NCBI GenBank assembly: GCA_029863605.1
Contig: JAOTVB010000001.1
Span: forward strand, 286,187 to 350,186
Source of the DNA: Myxococcales bacterium
Lineage (GTDB): Bacteria > Myxococcota_A > Polyangia > Polyangiales > Houyiibacteriaceae
Direction: 5' to 3'
DNA: 64,000 nt
Shown here: one piece after another, positions 18,104-26,975 of the stretch
How positions within the stretch are numbered: the stretch's first letter is position 1
Layout of the letters: every line of letters begins with the position of its first letter
Notes under the pieces: generated by a model
The model's input: the letters and a program-made list of their open reading frames with translations, nothing else
What the model was told of the DNA's origin: nothing
Database searches by the model: none
Made by a program: the position numbers and the translations under genes

Positions 18104-18394
18104 CTACTTCTTCTTCTTTCCAAACATGCGGAGCATGCGATCCGTGACCAAGAATCCGCCAACGACGTTGATCGTCGCAGTGATGATTGCGATGAAGCCC
18201 AAAATGTTGGAGATGGTGGGCGAAGCGGTCGTCGCCGCGGCAACCGCACCGACGATGGTGATGCCGCTGATCGCATTGGCGCCGCTCATCAGAGGCGTGT
18301 GGAGCGTCGGCGGCACCTTGGTGATCATCTCGAAGCCGACGAAGCCGGCGAGCACGAACACGTAGATGCCTATGAGCAGGGGTCCCAGGGTCAC
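18104..18394 (-). CDS. pntAB: NAD(P) transhydrogenase subunit alpha, membrane part
   Basis: This 96-residue protein has three membrane helices (about 5-25, 38-58, 62-84) and a Lys-rich cytoplasmic end. It matches the small membrane part of the alpha subunit (TLHTPLMSGANAISGI), which is a separate gene in Rhodospirillum-type three-gene operons but fused to the NAD domain in E. coli PntA. It lies between pntAA (24-base gap) and pntB (no gap). Confidence 0.94.
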   Translation of the reverse strand: MTLGPLLIGIYVFVLAGFVGFEMITKVPPTLHTPLMSGANAISGITIVGAVAAATTASPTISNILGFIAIITATINVVGGFLVTDRMLRMFGKKKK

Positions 18395-18418
18395 AGCCGG
18401 TCTCCTTCCATTGTGAAG

Positions 18419-19558
18419 CTAGGCATTGAGTGCCTCGGCGGTCGGTCTGTGGCGAACCTCACCGTCGTGGGTGAGAAGCGCGCCATTTGTGATTTCGTCC
18501 TCGAGATCGAGCACGAGCTTGCCTTCGGAGAGCATGTTGAGAATCAGCGCATGAATGTTGCGGGCGTACAGGAGACTTGCGTCTGCCGGAGTGGCCGCGG
18601 GCATGTTCGGGTGGCCGATGATCGTCACGCCGGACACGGTCACGGCTTCGCCGCTCTTCGACAGCTCGCAGTTTCCGCCTTGTTCGACGGCGAGGTCCAC
18701 GATGACCGCACCTTCACGCATCTCCTCGACCATGTCCTTCGTGATGAGCGTTGGTGCAGGGCGGCCTGGCACGAGCGCCGTCGTGATGACTGCATCGGCT
18801 GCAACGACTTTCTTACGAACTGCCTCCCGCTGGGCTTCGAGTTGCTCGGCGGTGAGCTCCCGGGCGTATCCCCCTTCACCCTCGCCGCTCTCGTCCATCG
18901 GAAAGTCGATAAAGCGTCCCCCAAGGGACTCGACTTGCTCTTTGACCGCGGGACGGATGTCCGAGACCTCGACGATCGCGCCGAGTCGCCGGGCGGTCGC
19001 AATCGCTTGAAGACCCGCAACACCCGCTCCCATGATCACGATCTTGGCTGGCTGAATCGTGCCGGCAGCCGTCATCAGAAGCGGGAAGTATTTGTCGAGA
19101 TACGTCGCCGCCATCAAAACAGCCTGGTACCCTGCGATCGAAGCCTGAGAGCTCAACGCATCCATGGTCTGAGCGCGGCTGATTCTGGGGATGAGCTCCA
19201 TCGCGATCGCGCTGACCTTTCGGTCGCGGAGCACGCGAATCGATTCGCGGTTCTTGTGAGGCGACATGAAGCCGATGAAAATGCAGCCTTCTTTGAGCTT
19301 GGCAGCCTCTTCAGGCGTGATTGGCCACACCCGGAGAACGACGTCGGCTGCGCCCCAATAGGCCTCCGCCTCGGCGCCAGACACGATCTTGGCACCCGCG
19401 TCCTCGTACTGCCGATCGATGAAATGCGCGTGCGACCCCGCACCGCTTTCGATGACGACCCCAAAGCCTTCTTTCACGTAGCGCTTTGTCGTATCCGGTG
19501 TGCAGGCGACCCGAGTCTCGCCAGGGGCGATTTCCTTGGGCACAAAAACCTGAGGCAT
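18419..19558 (-). CDS. pntAA: NAD(P) transhydrogenase subunit alpha, NAD(H)-binding part
   Basis: The 379-residue soluble domain I binds NAD(H) and resembles alanine dehydrogenase: MPQVFVPKEIAPGETRVA at the start, SSQASIAGYQAVL near 134 and the Rossmann motif VIMGAGVAGLQAIATARRLGA near 171. It passes hydride to PntB across the membrane subunits. A GGAGGAA ribosome-binding site precedes the ATG. First gene of the pnt operon, divergent from tkt across 181 bases that hold an inverted repeat. Confidence 0.95.
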   Translation of the reverse strand: MPQVFVPKEIAPGETRVACTPDTTKRYVKEGFGVVIESGAGSHAHFIDRQYEDAGAKIVSGAEAEAYWGAADVVLRVWPITPEEAAKLKEGCIFIGFMSPHKNRESIRVLRDRKVSAIAMELIPRISRAQTMDALSSQASIAGYQAVLMAATYLDKYFPLLMTAAGTIQPAKIVIMGAGVAGLQAIATARRLGAIVEVSDIRPAVKEQVESLGGRFIDFPMDESGEGEGGYARELTAEQLEAQREAVRKKVVAADAVITTALVPGRPAPTLITKDMVEEMREGAVIVDLAVEQGGNCELSKSGEAVTVSGVTIIGHPNMPAATPADASLLYARNIHALILNMLSEGKLVLDLEDEITNGALLTHDGEVRHRPTAEALNA

Positions 19559-19609
19559 GCCTTCCTCCAGCGCGAGCTCTGCAGGGGAGCAAACCCGATT
19601 GATCTAGTC

Positions 19610-19639
19610 AACAACCGGGCGCCCGCGTCCGGGGTTGTT
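19610..19639. repeat. Inverted repeat between pntAA and tkt
   Basis: AACAACC (19610-19616) and GGTTGTT (19633-19639) form a perfect 7-bp inverted repeat around a 16-base GC-rich centre that can add CCGG pairing. It lies 52 bases before the pntAA start and 101 bases before the tkt start, between two divergent genes of NADPH/carbon metabolism. It could be an operator; no T run follows, so it is not a terminator. Confidence 0.4.
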
Positions 19640-19739
19640 AGTGGCGATCCGGGATGATGTCCAGCAGCGGACAAAAACATCCTTTCGGCGACTGTCCCCG
19701 CCTGCTAGATCCGGCGCCCGTACGGAGGAGGACCGCAGC

Positions 19740-21740
19740 ATGGGGAACCCCGGGCAGCTCGACGCGCTCGCCATCAAGACGATTCGTGGTTTGAGCATGG
19801 ATGCAGTGCAGGCCGCGAGCTCGGGCCACCCAGGCACACCCATGGCGTTGGCCCCTTTGGGTTGGGCGCTCTTTTCCGAATTGCGGCGGCACGATCCGGG
19901 CGACCCGGACTGGCCCGACCGCGACCGTTTCGTTCTCTCGTGCGGTCACGCCTCGATGCTGCAGTACGCGCTTCTTCACCTCACTGGGTATGCGGTCTCT
20001 CTCGACGACATCCGTCACTTCCGCCAGTGGGGGAGCCTCACCCCGGGCCATCCCGAGTCACACCTGACGCCCGGCGTGGAAACCACGACCGGCCCACTAG
20101 GCCAGGGGTTCGGAAACGCCGTCGGGATGGCGATGGCCGAACGGCATCTCGCAGCTCGCTTCAACAGACCCGGCCACGCGATCGTCGATCACCGTACGTG
20201 GGTCATCGCATCCGATGGCGACATCATGGAAGGGGTGGCCTCCGAGGCTGCGTCGATCGCTGGCCATCTTCGTTTGGGCAAACTGGTCGTCTTCTGGGAC
20301 GACAACCGAATCACGATCGATGGCTCAACCGATCTTTGTTTCAGCGAAGATGTGCTCAAACGCTTCGAGTCGTACGGGTGGCACACCGAGAGCGTCGAGG
20401 ATGGAGAAGACTTGGAAGCCTTGAAGCGCACGGCCGAAGTTGCGGTGGCCGATGACCGTCCGAGCTTCATTCGTGTGCGCACGATCATCGGTTATCCCTC
20501 GCCGAACAAGAGCAACAGCTCGGCGGCGCATGGTGCGCCGCTTGGTGAAGACGAGATCATCGCAACCAAACAGCTCATGGAGTGGCCGACCGATACTTTC
20601 TTCGTGCCAGACGAGCTTGCTGCAGCGGCGGAAGACATTCGAGAGCGCGGTGCGAAGAGCCGTTCCGCCTGGCGACGGCGTTTCGACGCCTACCGGGGCC
20701 AGTTCCCCGAGGAAGCCCGGGCTTTCGACGAGGCGATCGCTGGGGAGCTTCCGGCAGCTTGGGATCGTGATCTGCCGGTCTTCGAGGCTGACCCGAAGGG
20801 CCTCGCAACCCGCAAGGCGAGCGGCCAGGTGCTAAACGTTCTAGCGTCGCGTCTCGAGGGATTGATGGGCGGCTCGGCCGACCTTGCGGGCTCGAACAAC
20901 AGCACCATCAAAGGTCACTCGACCTTTCTTGCAGACGCGGTGGGAATACCGCGCAACATGGACTGGGGGATTCGCGAGCACGGCATGGCATCTGCGCTCA
21001 ACGGGATGGCGCTTCACGGCGGCGTGATTCCCTTCGGCGCGACCTTTCTGATCTTCAGCGACTACATGCGGCCTGCCATTCGGCTTGCAGCCCTGATGGG
21101 CCTTCATACCCGATATATCTTCACCCACGACAGCATCGGACTCGGCGAAGATGGGCCGACACACCAGCCGGTGGAGCAACTGGCTTCGCTTCGTGCGATC
21201 CCCGGCCTTGCGGTCCTCAGACCAGCCGACGCCAACGAGGTTCGAGAGTGTTGGAAAGCGGCGATCGAATGGGACGGCCCGGCGGCCCTCGCGTTGACTC
21301 GCCAGGGTGTTCCGACGCTCGATCGCGGCGACCTCGCGAGCGCTGAAAAGGCGAAGCGCGGCGCGTACATCCTGCGAGAGGCGGGAGGCGGGGGCCCTGA
21401 CGTCATTCTCGTCGCAACTGGCAGTGAGGTCGCGATCGCACTTGGCGCAGCGGAGGCTCTCGAGGCCGAAGGTGCGAGCGTCCGCGTCGTAAGCATGCCT
21501 TGTTGGGAGCTTTTCGCGCAGCAGGGCGAGGACTACCAGCGTGAGGTGCTCCCGAAAGAAACACCCAAGGTGGTCGTCGAGGCAGGGATCCGACAAGGCT
21601 GGGACCGCTGGGTCGGAAACGACGCCGCCTTTGTCACAGTCGAGAAGTTTGGAGCGTCGGCGCCATACAAGGTGCTGTTCGAGAAGTACGGCCTTACCGC
21701 CGAGAACGTGGCCGCCCAAGCGAAGCGGCTTCTTTCGTAG
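19740..21740 (+). CDS. tkt: Transketolase
   Basis: Transketolase moves two-carbon units between sugar phosphates in the pentose-phosphate pathway with thiamine diphosphate. The 666-residue enzyme shows [13 protein letters not shown] near 24, the thiamine-diphosphate site GDGDIMEG near 161, the catalytic-Glu region [16 protein letters not shown] near 413 and the TRQG segment near 520. Start chosen at ATG 19740, eight bases after GGAGGAGG; the frame is open 35 codons upstream. Divergent from the NADPH-producing pnt operon. Confidence 0.96.
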   Translation: MGNPGQLDALAIKTIRGLSMDAVQAASSGHPGTPMALAPLGWALFSELRRHDPGDPDWPDRDRFVLSCGHASMLQYALLHLTGYAVSLDDIRHFRQWGSLTPGHPESHLTPGVETTTGPLGQGFGNAVGMAMAERHLAARFNRPGHAIVDHRTWVIASDGDIMEGVASEAASIAGHLRLGKLVVFWDDNRITIDGSTDLCFSEDVLKRFESYGWHTESVEDGEDLEALKRTAEVAVADDRPSFIRVRTIIGYPSPNKSNSSAAHGAPLGEDEIIATKQLMEWPTDTFFVPDELAAAAEDIRERGAKSRSAWRRRFDAYRGQFPEEARAFDEAIAGELPAAWDRDLPVFEADPKGLATRKASGQVLNVLASRLEGLMGGSADLAGSNNSTIKGHSTFLADAVGIPRNMDWGIREHGMASALNGMALHGGVIPFGATFLIFSDYMRPAIRLAALMGLHTRYIFTHDSIGLGEDGPTHQPVEQLASLRAIPGLAVLRPADANEVRECWKAAIEWDGPAALALTRQGVPTLDRGDLASAEKAKRGAYILREAGGGGPDVILVATGSEVAIALGAAEALEAEGASVRVVSMPCWELFAQQGEDYQREVLPKETPKVVVEAGIRQGWDRWVGNDAAFVTVEKFGASAPYKVLFEKYGLTAENVAAQAKRLLS

Positions 21741-21767
21741 GTCGCGGATCGAAAGTGTCGGTGTCGC

Positions 21768-22265
21768 TCAGCTCACTGCAGCCAGTGCGGCGTCGTAGTT
21801 CGGTTCTTGTGCGATCTCCGGTACGAGCTCGGTGTGCACGACTTTGTCGTTCTCGTCGAGCACGACGATGGCGCGAGCGGAAACGCCTTTGAGCGGACCA
21901 TCGATCAGCTCCACGCCATAATCCCTCAGGAAGGTTCCGCGAAACGTCGAAACGGGAATGACACCTTCGATGCCCTCGGCGGCGCAGAACCGCTTTTGCG
22001 CAAACGGAAGGTCCGCGCTGACCATGAGCACGACCACATCGTCCAAGCCCGCCGCGCGCTCGTTGAACGTGCGCGTGGCGACTTGGCAAACCGGGGTGTC
22101 ATAGCTCGGGTTGATCGAAAGGATCTTCTTCTTGCCGCCGAAGTCGGCGAGCTTCTTCTCGCTCATGTCGGTTGCGACGAGCAGGAAGTCCGGCGCCTTG
22201 CTGCCGATTGTGGGCAGGTCGCCGTTGGTGTGAATCGGGTTTCCTTTGAGCGCCGTCGTTGCCAT
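21768..22265 (-). CDS. tpx: Thiol peroxidase (Tpx-type peroxiredoxin)
   Basis: Tpx reduces hydrogen and organic peroxides using thioredoxin. The 165-residue protein has the peroxidatic Cys60 in PSYDTPVC and the resolving Cys94 in RFCAAEG, spaced as in atypical 2-Cys Tpx. The start is the ATG at 22265; the frame stays open 45 codons further, across the divergent promoter region, without similarity. It faces away from the iron-uptake genes feoAB with a Fur box in the gap. Confidence 0.94.
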   Translation of the reverse strand: MATTALKGNPIHTNGDLPTIGSKAPDFLLVATDMSEKKLADFGGKKKILSINPSYDTPVCQVATRTFNERAAGLDDVVVLMVSADLPFAQKRFCAAEGIEGVIPVSTFRGTFLRDYGVELIDGPLKGVSARAIVVLDENDKVVHTELVPEIAQEPNYDAALAAVS

Positions 22266-22337
22266 GTTTCTCCCTCCGAGCAGCCGGTAGGGCGCTGTTA
22301 TAGAGACATGGCGGGGAATTCCAAGCGGTTTGCAAAC

Positions 22338-22356
22338 GAAAAAGAAATTCATTATC
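22338..22356 (+). promoter_or_regulatory. Fur box upstream of feoA
   Basis: GAAAAAGAAATTCATTATC agrees with the Fur consensus GATAATGATAATCATTATC at 15 of 19 positions, the 3' half being nearly perfect. It ends 8 bases before the feoA ATG and overlaps the ribosome-binding region, so bound Fur-Fe2+ would block transcription of feoAB. TATAGA at 22299-22304 is a possible -10 box upstream. Confidence 0.75.
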
Positions 22357-22364
22357 AATTGGTG

Positions 22365-22604
22365 ATGAAGCCCTCGCTTGCGGACCTGGCTCTCGGCCAA
22401 GCGGCCGAAATCGTGTCGATCGACTGCGATCGGTCGATTTCGAGGCGCCTCATGGAGATGGGCCTCATCCCCGGGACCGAGGTTCGCGTGGTGCGGGTGG
22501 CGCCACTCGGCGACCCCATCGAGCTCCGCGTGCGAGACTATGCCCTTTCCGTGCGGCGTGCCGAGGCGGCGAGGATCGCGGTCGTCCCTGCGAGGGCGGC
22601 ATGA
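22365..22604 (+). CDS. feoA: Ferrous iron transport protein A
   Basis: FeoA is a small SH3-like cytoplasmic protein needed for FeoB function. The 79-residue protein has the family pattern SRRLMEMGLIPGTEVRVVR and ends with the ELRVRDYALSVRRAEA strand. It was identified inside a longer open frame; the ATG at 22365 fits the family start. Its last 4 bases overlap the feoB ATG (ATGA). A Fur box lies just upstream. Confidence 0.92.
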   Translation: MKPSLADLALGQAAEIVSIDCDRSISRRLMEMGLIPGTEVRVVRVAPLGDPIELRVRDYALSVRRAEAARIAVVPARAA

Positions 22605-24769
22605 ACCCGCGCGCCGGGACGCCGGAGATCTTGATCGCGGGTAACCCCAACTCCGGAAAGAGCACGTTGTTCAACGCGCTCTCCGGGGGCAGCGCCCGTG
22701 TTGGGAACTACCCGGGGGTTACGGTCGATCGTACCACTGCGACCGTTCGTCTCAGCGCGCGGCAGGTCGCGCTGGTCGATGTCCCGGGCATGTACAGCCT
22801 GACAGCGAATTCGCCCGAGGAGCAGCTCGCTGTCGACGCACTCGTCGCCAGCGAAACCCGGGCGGTCGTTTGCGTCGTGGACGCCACCACCCTTCAGCGT
22901 GGTCTCTATCTTGCGCTTCAACTGCGGGAGTCCGGTGTCCCGGTCGTCGTGGCTCTAAACATGATGGACGCGGCGGAGCGGATGGGGCTCCGTATCGACA
23001 CCGACCACCTGTCCGAGTCGTTTGGTGCGCCCGTGGTACCCGTTGTGGCCACCAAGAGGCAAGGGTTAGACGCGCTGCTGAACGCGGTCGAAGGCCAGCT
23101 CGGGCTGACATCCCCCGTCGACGCCCCTTCGGTTTCCTATCCAGCCGCTCTCGAGGCGGATCTTTCGGAGCTAGTTCCATTGGTCGAACAATGGCGGCCC
23201 GGCGCTTCCTCCCAGCAAACCCGTGCAGTCGCATTGTGGTCCCTTCTATCGCTCGACGAGGATAGCCTCCGAGGCGTTCCGGATTCGCTCCGAATCGCCG
23301 TGCAAGAGCTTCGTTCTGCAGCGATTGCCCAGGGCCGCAACCCGGATCTCGAGATCATCGCGACCCGTTATGCCTGGATCGAAGAACAGGTAAGCCGGGC
23401 TTCGTCGAACCCGGACCCGAAACCGAGCGTTAGCGAACGCATCGACAATGTGCTCACTCACCCCGTGTTCGGCCTGGTCGTGTTTGCGATCGTGATGTTC
23501 CTCATCTTCGAGGCACTCTTCACGTGGGCCGAGCCCGCGATCGGTTTCATCGAAGGTCTCACCGCAGCTCTCCAAGGCCAGGTTGCCGGCTCGCTCCCGG
23601 ACGGGGTGCTTCAAGATCTCATCGTCGAGGGCATCATTGCGGGCGTTGGCAACGTCATCGTGTTTGCACCCCAGATTCTCTTGCTGTTCCTCTTCATCGG
23701 TTTTCTCGAGGACTCCGGGTACCTCGCCCGAGTGGCGTTCGTCATCGATCGCGTGATGAAGGGGGTGGGGCTACACGGTAAGGCCTTCGTACCGCTGCTT
23801 TCGGGTTTCGCGTGCGCCATCCCCGCCGTCATGGCCACTCGGACGATCGAGCGGCGACGGGATCGCCTCGTGACGATGCTCGCCTTGCCGTTGATGTCGT
23901 GCAGCGCTCGGCTTCCGGTCTACATTCTCGTGGTCGGCACCGTTTTTGCGGGCGCAACGCTATGGTGGTTTAGCGCCGGCGCCGTAGCGCTGTTTGCGAT
24001 GTACACCCTTTCCGTCGTGGTCACGCTCACCGCGGCCGCGGTGATTCGCCGAACCATTCTTCCCGGGCCCGCCCCGACATTCATGCTCGAGATGCCTCCC
24101 TATCGATGGCCCTCCGCGCAGATCCTATGGATCAACGCGTGGCGCCGTTTGAGAATCTTTCTCGTCGACGCGGGGACGATTATCTTGGCTATGACGGTGC
24201 TCTTGTGGGCGCTCCTCTCGTTTCCCAAGTCAGACGAAATCGCTGTCCGCTACTCACAAGAGCGCGCGACGGTCGCGCAAATGGATCTACACCCCGACGA
24301 AGCCGCTCGGCTCGTTGCGGCCCTGAACGCGCGGGAAGCGTCCGAGCAGCTCGAGCAAAGCGTTGCGGGTAGGTTTGGGCATGCGCTCGAACCGGTTCTC
24401 CGGCCCATCGGCTTCGACTGGCAAATCGGCGTCGGGATCATCGGCGCATTCGCGGCACGCGAGGTGTTCATTTCGACCCTCGGGGTCGTCTTCGGAATCG
24501 GAGAGACCGACCAGGAAAACAAGCCTTTGCGCCAGGCTCTCAGAGAAGCGCGCCATTCAGACGGCACTCCCGTGATGACCCCCCTCAGCGGAGTCTCGCT
24601 GATGGTGTTCTTCTTGCTCGCATGCCAGTGCATGAGCACAATCGCAGTCGTCCGAAGGGAATCGGGCGCGTGGAAATGGCCGGCGTTCCTCTTTGCCTAC
24701 ATGACCGTGCTTGCCTACACCGGCTCCTTCTTGGTCTATCAGGGAGGCAGGCTTTTCGGGTTCGAATAG
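22601..24769 (+). CDS. feoB: Ferrous iron transport protein B (GTPase transporter)
   Basis: FeoB imports Fe2+ across the inner membrane. The N-terminal G domain has G1 GNPNSGKST (residues 14-22), G3 DVPG (60-63) and G4 NMMD (120-123); the C-terminal membrane domain (about 285-722) has two Gate motifs (GCAIPAVMATRTI-like segment near 405 and AAREVFISTLGV near 625). The length, 722 residues, is normal. Overlaps feoA by 4 bases and is followed after 9 bases by a small membrane protein. Confidence 0.96.
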   Translation: MNPRAGTPEILIAGNPNSGKSTLFNALSGGSARVGNYPGVTVDRTTATVRLSARQVALVDVPGMYSLTANSPEEQLAVDALVASETRAVVCVVDATTLQRGLYLALQLRESGVPVVVALNMMDAAERMGLRIDTDHLSESFGAPVVPVVATKRQGLDALLNAVEGQLGLTSPVDAPSVSYPAALEADLSELVPLVEQWRPGASSQQTRAVALWSLLSLDEDSLRGVPDSLRIAVQELRSAAIAQGRNPDLEIIATRYAWIEEQVSRASSNPDPKPSVSERIDNVLTHPVFGLVVFAIVMFLIFEALFTWAEPAIGFIEGLTAALQGQVAGSLPDGVLQDLIVEGIIAGVGNVIVFAPQILLLFLFIGFLEDSGYLARVAFVIDRVMKGVGLHGKAFVPLLSGFACAIPAVMATRTIERRRDRLVTMLALPLMSCSARLPVYILVVGTVFAGATLWWFSAGAVALFAMYTLSVVVTLTAAAVIRRTILPGPAPTFMLEMPPYRWPSAQILWINAWRRLRIFLVDAGTIILAMTVLLWALLSFPKSDEIAVRYSQERATVAQMDLHPDEAARLVAALNAREASEQLEQSVAGRFGHALEPVLRPIGFDWQIGVGIIGAFAAREVFISTLGVVFGIGETDQENKPLRQALREARHSDGTPVMTPLSGVSLMVFFLLACQCMSTIAVVRRESGAWKWPAFLFAYMTVLAYTGSFLVYQGGRLFGFE

Positions 24770-24778
24770 GTTCTTTAG

Positions 24779-24943
24779 ATGCTGTGGCAGGAAATCGTGG
24801 CAGGATTGATCGTCTTCGGGGCTAGCGCCTATTTATACAGACGGTTTCGTCGCAGACGCGGTGAGTCGAGGCCCCAGGGGCCGGACGTGCCGGTGTCGAG
24901 GCTCAAACGCAAGCGTTCTTCGCGGGATTCGTGCGAGCATTGA
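24779..24943 (+). CDS. Small FeoB-associated-type membrane protein
   Basis: A 54-residue protein begins MLWQEIVAGLIVFGASAYLY: one N-terminal membrane helix (about 4-20) followed by a very basic stretch (RRFRRRRG) and a Ser/Arg-rich tail with a single Cys near the end. Position just after feoB, and the short start plus helix plus tail layout, match the FeoB-associated small membrane proteins that often replace FeoC. The usual Cys-rich tail is missing. The gene lies 9 bases after feoB and is very likely translated with it. Function in iron uptake is inferred from context. Confidence 0.7.
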   Translation: MLWQEIVAGLIVFGASAYLYRRFRRRRGESRPQGPDVPVSRLKRKRSSRDSCEH

Positions 24944-24967
24944 AACAAGTGACTACATTGAGTTGAA

Positions 24968-25960
24968 ATGGGCAGATCCGCGACAATTGAGGGTCTCCGG
25001 AAATTTCGCCAGAGGCTTCTTCGCGAGCGAGACCCGTGGCACGACGCATCGCGCCGGTTCCGCGTCCGTCGCTTTGCGGGTCCCGAGTGTTTCATCGAGC
25101 ATCTCGAGGGTGTCCGCGTCGCTCATCTGACCGACCTTCACGTCGGCCGTGTGACGCCGATGGCCGTTCAATACGATGCGGTCTCGATGACGAACGCAGG
25201 CAACCCCGACATCATCGTCATCAGTGGAGACTTCGTTTGTCATAGCCAGGTCTATCTCGACGACCTCACCGACGTGATCGACAAGTTCGACGCGCCGGTG
25301 TTTGCCGTGCTCGGCAACCACGATCACTGGGCGGGCGCCGATGCCGTTCGCAAGGCGTTGCAAAAAGGCGGCGCCGAGGTGCTCGACAACGCCCACACGA
25401 CGATCACGATCGGACACCAACCCTTGCAGGTCCTGGGCCTCGACGATGCATATACCGGCCACGCTTCTCAGCGCGACGCGCTCAAGGGGCTCAAATCGAA
25501 CCTCCCGGTCATCGGGCTCTCCCATATCGCCGAGGAGGCCGACGCTCTTTGGGAGCGCGGGGTGCCTCTCGTCTTTTCGGGACATACCCACGCGGGGCAG
25601 ATCACGGTGGCCCGCCTGCATGAGCTTTCTGTCGGCAAGCTGGCCGGCCACAAGTACATTCACGGCCTGTACGGGTCGCGCGCCGCGGACGAGCCCAAAG
25701 GCGCGGTGTACGTCGGCGCGGGGGTAGGGGCAGCGGTCGTTCCCCTGAGGCTCGGGGAGCGTGCGCAACGAGAAGTGGCGTTTTTCGAGCTCGGCGTCCA
25801 ACCAGGCGCCTTCGACGAGCATCACGAGGAGCAGGCGGGATATCGAGGGCGGAAACCGTCGAGAAAGAAGAAAGAACGCCGCGCTCAGGCTGTCCTTCGG
25901 AAACGAGAGCGTCGTGCCCGGCGAAACGGGAACGGCGCAGATCTCGGGTCCTCAGGGTAG
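24968..25960 (+). CDS. Calcineurin-like metallophosphoesterase with basic tail
   Basis: The 330-residue protein has the full two-metal phosphoesterase signature: DLHVG (Asp56, His58), GDFV (Asp88), GNHDHW (Asn117, His118) and GHTHAGQ near 205. It resembles YkuE-like enzymes, but lacks a membrane anchor or Tat signal. From about residue 285 a tail very rich in Arg and Lys follows, which could bind nucleic acid or acidic phospholipids. It is 24 bases after the Feo-associated gene and converges with trxB. Substrate unknown. Confidence 0.85.
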   Translation: MGRSATIEGLRKFRQRLLRERDPWHDASRRFRVRRFAGPECFIEHLEGVRVAHLTDLHVGRVTPMAVQYDAVSMTNAGNPDIIVISGDFVCHSQVYLDDLTDVIDKFDAPVFAVLGNHDHWAGADAVRKALQKGGAEVLDNAHTTITIGHQPLQVLGLDDAYTGHASQRDALKGLKSNLPVIGLSHIAEEADALWERGVPLVFSGHTHAGQITVARLHELSVGKLAGHKYIHGLYGSRAADEPKGAVYVGAGVGAAVVPLRLGERAQREVAFFELGVQPGAFDEHHEEQAGYRGRKPSRKKKERRAQAVLRKRERRARRNGNGADLGSSG

Positions 25961-25974
25961 GGCTGATCAGCCCT
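25959..25974. repeat. 16-bp perfect palindrome across the stops of two convergent genes
   Basis: AGGGCTGATCAGCCCT is a perfect palindrome. It contains the last two bases of the phosphoesterase stop (TAG, 25958-25960) and the trxB stop on the other strand (25967-25969). It could form a 6-bp hairpin in either transcript, but no T run follows on either side. Confidence 0.6.
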
Positions 25975-26914
25975 GTGCGGTGAGGAAGTGCTCGGCTTCG
26001 AGCGCTGCCATACAACCCGTGCCCGCGGCGGTGACCGCCTGACGCCACTTTTTGTCCTGCGCGTCGCCCGCGGCGAACACTCCGGGCACGTTGGTGGCCG
26101 TCGAATCGGGCTTGGTGATGATGTACCCCTGCTCGTCGGTGTCGATCTGACCGTTGAGGAACGCGGTATTCGGTGTGTGGCCGATGGCGAAGAACAGACC
26201 TGCCACCGGGACGTCCCGCTCCTCGTCTGTTTTGAGGTCTTTGACTCGGATTGCCTCGAGAAAGTCCTTCCCCTTGGCTTCCGTCACCACGTGCGACCAC
26301 AGCATTTCGATCTTGGAGTTCGTCAGGGCGCGATGCTGCATGATCTTCGAGGCGCGAAGCTCGTCTCGGCGGTGTACGATATAGACCGGCGACCCGTACT
26401 TAGTGAGAAACGTCGCCTCTTCTACGGCGGAGTCGCCACCGCCGATCACCGCCAGCGGCTGATTGCGAAACGCTGGCAAAGCGCCGTCGCAGACCGCGCA
26501 TGCCGAAATACCCTTCTGCCAGAGCTCTCCATCGCTTGCGCCCGGGATGTCGAGCCGCTTCGCCGTGGCACCGGTCGCGATGATGATCGTCTGCGCCGTG
26601 CCCTCCTGGGTATCCGCTTTGAAATGGAACGGTCTGCTCGAAAGATCGACCTCGTTTACCGTTTCGGTGTGAATCGTCGTGCCGAACCGCTCGGATTGGG
26701 CGCGAAAGCGCTCGGTCAGGTCGGGGCCCATGATACCCTCGGGGAAACCGGGGAAGTTTTCGACATCGGTCGTGGTGGTGAGCTGTCCCCCTGCTGCGAC
26801 CCCACCCGCTAGGAATCCTTCGAAGAGCACGGGCTTGAGCTCCGCGCGAGCCGCGTAGATCGCCGCCGTGTGCGCTGCTGGTCCGCTTCCTATGATCAAG
26901 ACTCGATGGCTCAT
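25967..26914 (-). CDS. trxB: Thioredoxin reductase
   Basis: TrxB reduces thioredoxin with NADPH. The 315-residue protein has the FAD motif [16 protein letters not shown] (9-24), the redox-active CAVC (139-142), the NADPH motif [10 protein letters not shown] near 157 and a C-terminal FAD motif [10 protein letters not shown] near 282. Length is typical. It is the last gene of a minus-strand run after the L-2-hydroxyglutarate oxidase gene (61-base gap). Confidence 0.95.
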   Translation of the reverse strand: MSHRVLIIGSGPAAHTAAIYAARAELKPVLFEGFLAGGVAAGGQLTTTTDVENFPGFPEGIMGPDLTERFRAQSERFGTTIHTETVNEVDLSSRPFHFKADTQEGTAQTIIIATGATAKRLDIPGASDGELWQKGISACAVCDGALPAFRNQPLAVIGGGDSAVEEATFLTKYGSPVYIVHRRDELRASKIMQHRALTNSKIEMLWSHVVTEAKGKDFLEAIRVKDLKTDEERDVPVAGLFFAIGHTPNTAFLNGQIDTDEQGYIITKPDSTATNVPGVFAAGDAQDKKWRQAVTAAGTGCMAALEAEHFLTAQG

Positions 26915-26975
26915 GAAACTCCTCTTCAGGCGGTTGAGGCGGGGTTATGCATACGGGTCGGCAGGGGCGCAACCC

